From the NCBI GenBank assembly GCA_016297945.1, contig JAEDFR010000038.1, positions 1-19,091 on the forward strand: a stretch of DNA of 19,091 nt, in the 5' to 3' direction. This stretch comes from Lachnospiraceae bacterium (GTDB lineage: Bacteria; Bacillota; Clostridia; Lachnospirales; Lachnospiraceae). The position numbers and the translations under genes are program-made. Positions 1-6,617 of this stretch are shown here, in pieces (within the stretch, counting starts at the first letter, position 1; each line of letters starts with the position of its first letter). The notes below the pieces were generated by a model. The model searched no databases, was not told where the DNA came from, and worked only from the letters and a program-made list of their open reading frames with translations.

Positions 1-2
1 CC

Positions 3-113
3 GAAACGAAGGATGCTATTCATGTAACGCTAATCTGCGGAAATGGATATAAGCGGAGCAAATATTCCGGAATTGTACAAAATGTTATTGTGGGTGATGA
101 TCTGTTCACATAG
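3..113 (+). CDS. 3' end of an unrecognised protein (5' truncated by window edge)
   Basis: The reading frame is open from the window edge to a TAG at 111-113 and gives 36 residues ending in GIVQNVIVGDDLFT. The composition (charged, with GNGYKRSKYSG) looks like ordinary soluble protein rather than random translation. I do not recognise the family and no function can be assigned from so short a tail. A competing start codon at 43 in another frame is a shadow. The 127 bases between this stop and the next gene start contain only that gene's ribosome binding site as far as I can see. Confidence 0.45.
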   Translation, partial: ETKDAIHVTLICGNGYKRSKYSGIVQNVIVGDDLFT

Positions 114-240
114 GACTAATGTTCCTCAATTTAATGCTGAACAGGCTGTCAAAGAAAGCGAAAACACAAATAGGTATATTCCAGAAGCAGGCATCCTTTG
201 TATGCGTTTCAAAGAAATGAAAGAAATGAGGGATCATAAT

Positions 241-528
241 ATGAAAATATGGGTGGATGACCTTCGTCCGATTCCAGCGGGATATGAAGGTACAAGGTCT
301 GTAAATGAAACAATTGCATTGATTGAAGAGACAGAAAAAAAGGGAGAACCGATAGAACTGATTGATTTAGACCATGATCTGGGGGATTACGCTATGGATG
401 GCGGAGATGCCATTAAGATTTTGGATTATCTGGTTGAACGGGAAACCTTTTATCCCATTGCCATCCATACGGCAAATCCGGTTGGCAGAGCGAATATGGA
501 GCGTATCATAGAGAGATTTTGGGAATAA
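241..528 (+). CDS. Small cyclic-phosphate processing receiver-domain (cPPR) protein
   Basis: This 95-residue protein is almost entirely one receiver-like domain. It starts MKIWVDDLRPIP, with the acidic pair D6-D7 and the RP motif typical of the cPPR family. The DLDHDLG motif lies at 42-48, GGD at 54-56, and HTANPVG at 76-82 near the C-terminus. The fold is related to two-component receivers, but the family has been predicted to act on cyclic nucleotides or phosphate ends rather than receive phosphoryl groups; that prediction is family knowledge, not shown here. The reading frame is open upstream to position 43. The start at 241 is preferred because the family motif begins right there and an AGGG sits nine bases upstream. 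No operon partner is evident, since the next 700 bases are debris. The fold call is fairly secure; substrate and role are unknown. Confidence 0.72.
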   Translation: MKIWVDDLRPIPAGYEGTRSVNETIALIEETEKKGEPIELIDLDHDLGDYAMDGGDAIKILDYLVERETFYPIAIHTANPVGRANMERIIERFWE

Positions 529-720
529 ATCGATAAATAATTGGTATGAATATTAACGCATCATACGATACAACGGTTTTATAGGTCTATGTGTATTATA
601 CAGGAGGCAGAAAAAGAATGCAAAAATAGACGGTTTTAGTAATACTGTCAATGAAATGATATTGATAAATGCGTCAAAGATTTATAAAATCACATTGATA
701 AAAACATCTATCGTCGAAGA
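529..720. other. Gene-poor stretch with an orphan ribosome binding site and a 3-codon reading frame
   Basis: No intact gene is visible. A strong AGGAGG (602-607) precedes an ATG at 618, but the frame closes after three codons (M-Q-K-stop, 618-629). Removing one A from the A-run at 622-626 would join the ATG to an open frame (M-Q-K-I-D-G-F-S-N-T-V-N-E-M...) that runs into the terminator at 721. This looks like the start of a frameshifted, lost gene; the family is not recognised. Confidence 0.35.
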
Positions 721-748
721 GGACAGCTATATTCTGGCTGTCCTTTTT
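721..748 (+). terminator. Rho-independent terminator
   Basis: A perfect 7-bp stem GGACAGC (721-727) / GCTGTCC (737-743) with a 9-base loop is followed directly by TTTTT and then CTTTT. It reads on the plus strand and could end transcripts from the cPPR gene or from the lost small gene before it. Confidence 0.8.
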
Positions 749-755
749 CTTTTAA

Positions 756-890
756 AGTCAAACGGTATGTCCATTTTTGACGCTACTGTTTTCGGCACTC
801 GTTTTAAAAGAGGAAATCAGTGCCTATACAATCATTGGTCTTTTGATGATTATCGGAGGTATTTTTCTTCAGTTGAAAGAACGTAGCTAA
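756..890 (+). pseudogene. C-terminal remnant of an EamA/DMT-family transporter
   Basis: About 44 residues before the TAA at 888-890 match the end of a drug/metabolite transporter of the EamA family. The last-repeat pattern FLTLLFSALVLKEEISAYT is followed by a final membrane helix IIGLLMIIGGIFLQ and a short basic tail. The frame is closed by a stop at 753-755, just upstream, and there is no start codon or ribosome binding site. The rest of the transporter (normally about 280-300 residues with ten helices) is missing. The fragment begins right after the terminator T-run, which suggests a deletion or rearrangement junction near 750. It cannot make a functional transporter. Confidence 0.6.
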
Positions 891-1248
891 GACAATGCCT
901 GCAGTTTAGCTAATTGAGCTTTTAACATAGCAATCTCGTTATCTTTTTCAGCGATTTCGTTATCTTTTTCAGCAATCTCGTTGTTTTTTTCAGCGATTTC
1001 AATATCCATTTCAGCAATCAGTGCTTTAGAATAATCATTTTCTTTTTATTTAATTCTTCTATGGTATAATCCATCAATTTAAAAGTTGTTACATTGTAAG
1101 AAAATGAGCCTTGAGAACCAAAATCCAGATTTAGATAATATTGATTATTCATATTGAATTTTTGTCTGTTTCTGATTAAAATAAACCTATACATGTGTAT
1201 GGGATTCGATGTGATGATTTTAAACTCGTAGATTCTTATACATATCAT
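887..1248 (-). pseudogene. Degraded Rpn-type PD-(D/E)XK nuclease / transposase-like gene
   Basis: Two reading frames on the minus strand together resemble the C-terminal half of the Rpn (recombination-promoting nuclease, PD-(D/E)XK transposase-like) family. The upstream part (1248 to about 1018) ends with SYNVTTFKLMDYTIEELNKK, which resembles the conserved late segment of these proteins. The downstream part, in a different frame, is a repetitive coiled coil of EIAEKDN heptads ending LKAQLAKLQALS before a TAG at 887-889. The frames change inside the A-rich stretch near 1040-1050. The catalytic PD-(D/E)XK core is absent, because the sequence upstream of 1248 is the leader of the next gene. Its stop overlaps that of the transporter remnant, tail to tail. 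The call rests on the late segment plus the heptad tail, so the family name is probable rather than certain. Confidence 0.55.
929..1012 (-). repeat. Four tandem 21-bp units encoding EIAEKDN-type heptads
   Basis: Four units of 21 bp (929-949, 950-970, 971-991, 992-1012) plus a partial fifth share the pattern AGCRATYTCGTTATCTTTTTC on the plus strand. Read on the minus strand they encode coiled-coil heptads (EIAEKDN, EIAEKNN, EIAEMDI). The fourth unit is the most diverged. Expansion by slippage is likely. Confidence 0.85.
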
Positions 1249-1287
1249 GATTGCAATTTCAAATAATGTAAGCAGGAGGTAAGTGTT

Positions 1288-2052
1288 ATGGGCAGACTGG
1301 AAAATAAGGTCGCAGTTATTACAGGAGGTAATTCCGGAATTGGTGCATGCACCGCGGAATTGTTTGCAAAAGAAGGGGCAAAGGTTGTTATTTCTGCAAG
1401 GCGTGTAGAGCAGTTAGAAGAGGTTGCTGCAAAAATCAGGGAAGCAGGCGGAGAGGTATTTGTTGTTCCTTGTGACATTTCCAAAAAAGAACAGTGTACA
1501 GAGGTTATTGAAAAAACAATTCAGGCATATGGAAAGGTTGATATTCTGGTAAATAATGCCGGAGTTGTAGATAGTGGTCTGGAGCCAATTGAAAAAGTTA
1601 CGGATGATACCATAGACAGATTAATCGACATCAATGCAAAAGGTACCCTTTATATGGCACGCGAGGCCGCAAAAGTCATGATTGAAGCAAAAGCCGGTTC
1701 CATTGTCAATGTATCAAGTGTTGCCGGTTATACAGGCGGAGGCGGTGTTGCCTATGTATCCAGTAAGGCTGCCGTAATCGGTATGACCAAAAATATTGCA
1801 ATGCGTTGCGCTGCGGACAGTGTACGTTGTAATGCATTATGTCCCGGAAGCGTGGTTACACCCATGACTATGAACATGAAACAGGATGGTCTGGATCCAA
1901 ACATGATGGGAGCGATGGCAAAACATGCTGATTTAACACTCCCTGTCAGCCGTCCGAATGAGATTGCTAATGCAATTCTGTTTTTGGCAAGTGATGAATC
2001 ATCTGCGATTACCGGTCAGGTCATTGTCATTGATCATGGTGCAAATTTATAG
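1288..2052 (+). CDS. Short-chain dehydrogenase/reductase (classical SDR)
   Basis: This 254-residue protein is a cytoplasmic NAD(P)-dependent oxidoreductase of the classical SDR family, at the usual full length. The cofactor motif TGGNSGIG is at 12-19, NNAG at 89-92, the structural Asn at 116, the catalytic Ser at 143/144, and Y156-x-x-x-K160 completes the active site; the PG motif follows at 186-187. The ARR at 37-39, after the second strand, favours NADP(H) over NAD(H), which is inference. The start is fixed by AGGAGG at 1274-1279. A weak promoter (TTAAAC at 1220, 17-base gap, TATCAT at 1243) is possible. A hairpin after the stop suggests a single-gene transcript. Substrate is not predictable: hydroxysteroid, sugar-alcohol and 3-oxoacyl reductases all share these motifs. 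Confidence 0.93.
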   Translation: MGRLENKVAVITGGNSGIGACTAELFAKEGAKVVISARRVEQLEEVAAKIREAGGEVFVVPCDISKKEQCTEVIEKTIQAYGKVDILVNNAGVVDSGLEPIEKVTDDTIDRLIDINAKGTLYMAREAAKVMIEAKAGSIVNVSSVAGYTGGGGVAYVSSKAAVIGMTKNIAMRCAADSVRCNALCPGSVVTPMTMNMKQDGLDPNMMGAMAKHADLTLPVSRPNEIANAILFLASDESSAITGQVIVIDHGANL

Positions 2053-2075
2053 GATAAAGCAATCCATATACATCA

Positions 2076-2105
2076 GTTGGGGGCAAAATATCTTTTGCCC
2101 CCAAC
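2076..2105 (+). terminator. Strong hairpin after the SDR gene, probable terminator
   Basis: A perfect 13-bp inverted repeat, GTTGGGGGCAAAA (2076-2088) and TTTTGCCCCCAAC (2093-2105), has a 4-base TATC loop. It lies 24 bases after the SDR stop. There is no long T-run directly after the stem (GTTATATAAA follows), so termination may depend on the internal T/A part of the stem. Confidence 0.7.
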
Positions 2106-2163
2106 GTTATATAAATAAAGTTTTTTGCATGAAAAGGCACAAGAGAAATTAAAGGGGGAACCT

Positions 2164-4173
2164 ATGTTAAAAAACATTAAGATTGCAACCAGAGCGAGTA
2201 TACTGATTACAGGCATTCTGTTAATTGGTTTTTTCGGTTTGTGGAAGGTAGTTGATCAAAAATCATCTGTTCTGGTAGAAGAACAGATTATTAACCAAAT
2301 GACAGATGCTGTTGAGACAAGGACCTATATTATTGACAATTATGTGCAGTCTGCTGAGGAATACATGATTGCCTTTGCACAAAGCGATGAGGTAAGAAAT
2401 GCGCTGTTACATCCGGATACTAAAAGTTTTCAGGAAAGAGCACAGCAGTATACGGTCGATTTTGCAAAAGTAAAAGGTGTATTTGAAGGGCTTTACATAG
2501 CCAGTCCGGAGACATATGTATATACACATACCAATGAGGCGGCAATCGGTATTACAACAAGAGAAGGGGATGAGCTAAAGCAGTTACAGGAAACTGTTCT
2601 TTCAAAGGAAGAGTTGGCTAACCTTGGAATCTTGAAATCCCCCAGCTCCGGGAATATGTGCATTTCCATGTATTATCCTGTTTATGTAGATGGAGAATGT
2701 ATCGGATTTGTCGGCGCTGCAGTATATGCAAATAAATTGATGGAATCATTGTTATCGCTGGAAGTAGAAGGCCTTGCTGACAGTGAATATGTATTTTTAA
2801 ATGCTCAGACAGGTGAATATCTGTACAATGAAGATGAAGCTCTTCTTTGTACGGTAACAGAAGATTCGGGATATCTACAAATTCTTGAACAACTTAAAGA
2901 CAGTACACAGGACGATGTCGGAATGCTTCAATATCAGGATGCTGATGGCGTAGATCAGGTTGTTATATATCGCAATATTCCTGAAAGAAACTGGGTGTTT
3001 GCATTAAAAGCGGCCGAAAAAAATGTATTTGGCTCTTTAAATGATATCAGGAGAACAACCGGTATTGTATGTGTGATTATTTCGGTTCTGATCATTCTGT
3101 TTTTAAATCTGATTTTGTCAGTGCTCGGAAAACAGTTAAATTTAATCAGTAGTTCCATTACAAAGCTTGGAAATATGGATTTGGATGCAAATCGTTCCTT
3201 GGAAAAATACAACGGACAAAAAGATGAGATTGGTATCATTTGTGATGCATTAAACAGAACATGTACCAATTTAAAACAGTATATTGGTGAAGTTGATTCA
3301 CAGTTGTCTATGATGTCGGATGGAAATTTCACAAGAGAAAGCAGTATGAGTTTTGCCGGAGAATTTGTAAAGATCCAAAAAACCATGGAAAAAATTCAAA
3401 ATTCATTGCGAACATCTTTTTGGGAAATTAATACGATTACCAGTGAATTGGTTACCGGCTCGAGAAGTGTATCCGATAGTTCTTCCAGTCTGGCAGAAGC
3501 GGCAACAAGGGCCAGCGTTTTGATTGCAGAGATTGATGAGCACGTTGAGGAAATTGCAAAACAATTGTCTGAAAGCGCGACGTTTGCAATACAGGCAAAA
3601 GAAGAAGCCAATTCTGCTGCAGTAATTGCAGGTAACAGTCGTACGAAAATGGATGAATTGTCAGAAGCGATGGTTCATATCGAAGAGGCGACTAAGGCGA
3701 TTGAAAGTATCAGCAACAATTTGGAAGGAATAGCAAAACAGACTAATATCTTGGCATTAAATGCACTGGTTGAAGCTAACCGTGCAGGCGATGCCGGCAG
3801 AGGTTTTAGTGTTGTTGCCAATGAAATAAGAGCTTTGGCAGAGCAGTCCAGTCAGGCTGCCATTGATGCTTTTGAGTTGATTCATCAGACCATTGAACGT
3901 GTACAGGACGGAATGAGAATTAGTACAGAAACAGCACAATATCTGGATCAGGTTGTGAGTCAGACCGATACGATTGACAATTCCGTAAGTAAGATTGCAG
4001 AATCAGCAGATTATCAAAATAAAAAGCTTCAGAGTATCAACGACAGACTGCGAGAAATCAGTCAGACAGTGGAAACGACGGCGGCAATGGCTGAGCAAAG
4101 TTCCGCTGCCAGCATAGAGCTGGATGATCAGATTGGCGCTTTGCGGGATAATATCGGAAATTATCAGGTTTAG
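2164..4173 (+). CDS. Methyl-accepting chemotaxis protein with extracellular Cache-type sensor
   Basis: This 669-residue protein is a transmembrane chemoreceptor that would signal to CheA/CheW. A first membrane helix lies at about 11-29. An extracellular region of roughly 260 residues follows, with the YPVYVDGECIGFVGAAV pattern of dCache sensors. The second helix is at about 300-322, a HAMP-like linker follows, and then the long cytoplasmic coiled coil. The signalling hairpin tip around 520-560 is clear (IAKQTNILALNA, then AGRGFSVVANEIRALAEQSS). It carries EANRAGD where most receptors have EAARAGE. No CheR-binding pentapeptide ends the protein. The start at 2164 follows GGGGGA; an in-frame ATG at 2125 lacks a comparable site. 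The ligand is unknown. The gene shares the window with flagellar genes but is not in their operon. Its stop overlaps the stop of the convergent sulfatase gene. Confidence 0.94.
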   Translation: MLKNIKIATRASILITGILLIGFFGLWKVVDQKSSVLVEEQIINQMTDAVETRTYIIDNYVQSAEEYMIAFAQSDEVRNALLHPDTKSFQERAQQYTVDFAKVKGVFEGLYIASPETYVYTHTNEAAIGITTREGDELKQLQETVLSKEELANLGILKSPSSGNMCISMYYPVYVDGECIGFVGAAVYANKLMESLLSLEVEGLADSEYVFLNAQTGEYLYNEDEALLCTVTEDSGYLQILEQLKDSTQDDVGMLQYQDADGVDQVVIYRNIPERNWVFALKAAEKNVFGSLNDIRRTTGIVCVIISVLIILFLNLILSVLGKQLNLISSSITKLGNMDLDANRSLEKYNGQKDEIGIICDALNRTCTNLKQYIGEVDSQLSMMSDGNFTRESSMSFAGEFVKIQKTMEKIQNSLRTSFWEINTITSELVTGSRSVSDSSSSLAEAATRASVLIAEIDEHVEEIAKQLSESATFAIQAKEEANSAAVIAGNSRTKMDELSEAMVHIEEATKAIESISNNLEGIAKQTNILALNALVEANRAGDAGRGFSVVANEIRALAEQSSQAAIDAFELIHQTIERVQDGMRISTETAQYLDQVVSQTDTIDNSVSKIAESADYQNKKLQSINDRLREISQTVETTAAMAEQSSAASIELDDQIGALRDNIGNYQV

Positions 4174-6185
4174 AAAGTAGCCCGATTAGGGCGGATTTCG
4201 AATGTTTTAGGATTGGATAAATAAATCCACTCATCCGTAGAACCCAGTTTTCCACCAGTGCTAGTGATTTGTCTGATGCGAATACGGTCACCATCGGTTA
4301 ATTCGTATCCATAAGTCAGTAAAGCATTTTCATCAACAAATTTGGTTTCCTGCTTATGTCCGTTAATAAAGATACAGCTGGATTCGGTAAAATGTTCGCC
4401 GGTTACAACGACAACGTCTGTACCCTGGCGGACATTTTCTATTGTGATGGGATAAAGACCAAGCTGTAACAGGGATGCGTCATAGCGATCAACACCGCCA
4501 TAAATATATTTTTTTCCATATAACATATCATATTCCAGTAAATGCAGATTCATATCGTAGTATGGATTGTCCGCATATAATTGATGGAAACGGGTCAATA
4601 CACCATTGGAGTATCCCAGTTTCCCCATAACATGGGAAGACAACTGATAAGCGTTTAGATTTTTGTCTTTCTGCTCTAAACCAATGTTATCCCAGATGAC
4701 ATAGGTTGTCTGATAGGTGTTCTGATATTGTAAATCCGGATCTGTAATATCGAGTGTAGGCAGATGATCACCAAAAAAGACGATGACGGTATCTTCACCC
4801 AAAGCTTTTACTTCGGCAATCAGTTGCCTAATGAATAAATCCGTTTCATGACATTCATTGATATAGTATTCAAATGCATTTTTTGTATCCTCGTTTTTTT
4901 CGCCCACTAAAGTAAGATTATAGGGATTTTCCGGTGCCTTAGTCGGATATTTTCCATGCAGCTGAACGGTAATGGTATAAATAAAATCTTTTTGCGGAGT
5001 AGACTTCATGCGTTCGATAATCTGCCCCGGCAGAATACTGTCTTTTACCCAATTAATAGAGTTATAGTCCAGATCATTCATGAATTCCACGGAATCAAAG
5101 ACATCAAAACCAAGATGTTTAAATACCTGATTTCGAGAGTAAAAAGTGCCACGATTATTGTGTATAACAGCCGTTGCATATCCTTCTTCCTGCAGATTAT
5201 AGGCCAGACTTTCACAAGTCTGTTCTTTTAATATAGTCTTGTATGGATACTCACACAGGGCAAAATTTTCTATGCTCATTCCGGTTAAAACTTCAAACTC
5301 CGTATTTACGGTTCCGGCGCCGAAAGCGGGAACGGTTAAAAGGCCGGATGAATAGTTTTTAATCAGTCTGTGAAAATAAGGCGTTGGGTCTGCATTATAA
5401 GAATAATACCGCATGTTGTTTACATCAAAAAAAGACTCTAACTGAACAAAAATCACATTCGGTTTTTGGTCTGTTTCCCGATATTTTTCTGCATCATATT
5501 GATTTAATGAATTCTGAATGGTGTGAATTCGATGCTCGGAATAGGCAATCGGTTTTTGAATTCCGGCATTCATAACGCTGTCTGTGAAGCAATACACAAA
5601 ACCATCATATAAATAGGTTAGCGTAATATTACCCGTGTGTTTAAACTGACGTTTTCCTGCATAAACGGAAAGGACGCCGCAAATCATAAAAACAGATAAG
5701 AAAATCATATCGCGAAGAATGTGTTTTCTGCGGTCTATTTTTGGAATTCGTCTCCGCAGATAGACAGTGATTACCGTACAAAAACCTAAAAATATAATTG
5801 CGCCGGCAATCTGGGGGATTCCCATATATTGGCACACGATACTGGCAACAGAAGAAAAAACCTTGATATCGTTGAACGAAAAGGGGGATACCCGGTTTCC
5901 GAGTATGACACAATTGATAATTCCGAGAATCAGCCAGAACAGACTAAAAAGGAATGCCCAGAATAATCTTTCCCGGAATAAGAGACAGACCGAAAGCATT
6001 GCCATCAAAAGAACCACATTGATGAAATATGAAAAAGGCTCTTCTATGATAAAAGTGAATCCGGCTTTAATGGAGCGGCGGTGAAGGCATTCAATAACCA
6101 GTATTTCAAAAAAAGGTAACACAATGATCATAGGTATAATGTTTTCATTGCATTTTCGGAAAAAATTTTTGAGTGCTTGAAACAT
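4170..6185 (-). CDS. LTA synthase-like membrane sulfatase with extra C-terminal beta-rich domain
   Basis: This 671-residue protein has the LtaS layout: about five N-terminal membrane helices (roughly 17-33, 53-70, 74-95, 124-144, 159-176), then an extracellular alkaline-phosphatase-superfamily sulfatase domain (about 240-545). Metal and catalytic residues are visible: E250 in VQLESFF, the likely Thr nucleophile T292 in GAGTVNTEFE, H410 in QLHGKYP, and D473-H474 in FFGDHLP. The family transfers glycerolphosphate or related phospho-alcohols from phosphatidylglycerol-type lipids to an envelope polymer or glycolipid. Unlike S. aureus LtaS, the protein continues for about 95 residues (577-671) in a strand-rich segment that recalls IPT/TIG domains (TGEHFTESSCIFINGH). 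The start has AAAGGA upstream. The gene is divergent from the DUF2156-GNAT gene. The exact polymer made, teichoic or other, cannot be read from sequence. Confidence 0.88.
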   Translation of the reverse strand: MFQALKNFFRKCNENIIPMIIVLPFFEILVIECLHRRSIKAGFTFIIEEPFSYFINVVLLMAMLSVCLLFRERLFWAFLFSLFWLILGIINCVILGNRVSPFSFNDIKVFSSVASIVCQYMGIPQIAGAIIFLGFCTVITVYLRRRIPKIDRRKHILRDMIFLSVFMICGVLSVYAGKRQFKHTGNITLTYLYDGFVYCFTDSVMNAGIQKPIAYSEHRIHTIQNSLNQYDAEKYRETDQKPNVIFVQLESFFDVNNMRYYSYNADPTPYFHRLIKNYSSGLLTVPAFGAGTVNTEFEVLTGMSIENFALCEYPYKTILKEQTCESLAYNLQEEGYATAVIHNNRGTFYSRNQVFKHLGFDVFDSVEFMNDLDYNSINWVKDSILPGQIIERMKSTPQKDFIYTITVQLHGKYPTKAPENPYNLTLVGEKNEDTKNAFEYYINECHETDLFIRQLIAEVKALGEDTVIVFFGDHLPTLDITDPDLQYQNTYQTTYVIWDNIGLEQKDKNLNAYQLSSHVMGKLGYSNGVLTRFHQLYADNPYYDMNLHLLEYDMLYGKKYIYGGVDRYDASLLQLGLYPITIENVRQGTDVVVVTGEHFTESSCIFINGHKQETKFVDENALLTYGYELTDGDRIRIRQITSTGGKLGSTDEWIYLSNPKTFEIRPNRATF

Positions 6186-6617
6186 GTTCTATATTCCTTT
6201 ATTTTCTATTACGTTTTGGATTTGTATTCCCGATATCTATCTTTTCGCCTTGTACTTCTGTTTCAGACAGTTGAAACCGGTCATTATATTTGTTCGCTTA
6301 TGCCACTAAGAAAGGAACGAAACCTTGTAAAAGCCGGCGGACAAAGATAGAAATTGGGAACACAAATACGAAAAGCCATATCACAATATCAGTATTCTAG
6401 CACAGAAAGAGAAAAGGAATTGTATTTTCACAGATACATTTTGGGATGTATTTTTATAGAATCATGTAGAAAAGTACGTGTTTTTTCTGATTTTCAGAGA
6501 TATAATAAGGAAAGAATAGTTAAAGTGAAATTTTGTATTGTTGTTGGTGGCAGAGTTTTGTTTTAACAGTGGTTGTCAATTACGAATATATATTACTTAC
6601 ATGGAGGAATATCAAGA
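6186..6617. other. 432-bp divergent intergenic region
   Basis: No convincing gene lies here; a 70-codon frame at 6354-6566 has no ribosome binding site and an unnatural composition. Visible elements are the inverted repeat listed separately, a short dyad GTTTCA (6260-6265) / TGAAAC (6272-6277), and candidate -10 boxes. TATAAT at 6283-6288 on the minus strand could serve the sulfatase gene. TATAAT at 6501-6506, or TTAACA (6563) with TATATA (6587), on the plus strand could serve the DUF2156-GNAT gene. None has a good -35 at ideal spacing, so promoter positions remain uncertain. Confidence 0.4.
6218..6369. repeat. Imperfect inverted repeat, one arm in each divergent leader
   Basis: The left arm (6218-6249), read on the minus strand, is GGCG-AAAA-GATAG followed by ATATCGGGAATACAAATCC. 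The right arm (6336-6369), read on the plus strand, is GGCG-GACAAA-GATAG followed by AAATTGGGAACACAAATAC. They differ by a 2-base indel and about five substitutions. Each arm therefore points toward the gene on its own side; the left arm ends 32 bases before the sulfatase start. This could be a shared operator or leader element, or a partial duplication. Confidence 0.65.

Noticed and set aside
43..240. N-terminal extension of the cPPR gene starting at 43
   Set aside because: The first part overlaps the upstream protein's 3' end in another frame, no ribosome binding site precedes 43, and the family motif begins exactly at the ATG at 241, which has one.
656..886. 76-codon plus-strand frame
   Set aside because: It crosses the terminator hairpin and runs out of frame through the EamA remnant; no ribosome binding site and no family pattern.
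929..1021. CRISPR array
   Set aside because: The 21-bp units are directly adjacent without spacers and encode coiled-coil heptads in frame; no cas genes are present.
6290..6370. Possible c-di-GMP (GEMM) or other riboswitch before the DUF2156-GNAT gene
   Set aside because: GAAACC and AAAAGCCGG fragments recall GEMM pieces, but the required stems and the remaining conserved bases are missing. The inverted-repeat description explains the segment better.
6354..6566. 70-codon plus-strand frame in the divergent intergenic region
   Set aside because: No ribosome binding site, unnatural composition, and it overlaps the repeat arm.
6573..6617. TTG start for the DUF2156-GNAT gene
   Set aside because: No ribosome binding site ahead of it, whereas GGAGG at 6603-6607 is well placed for the ATG at 6618.
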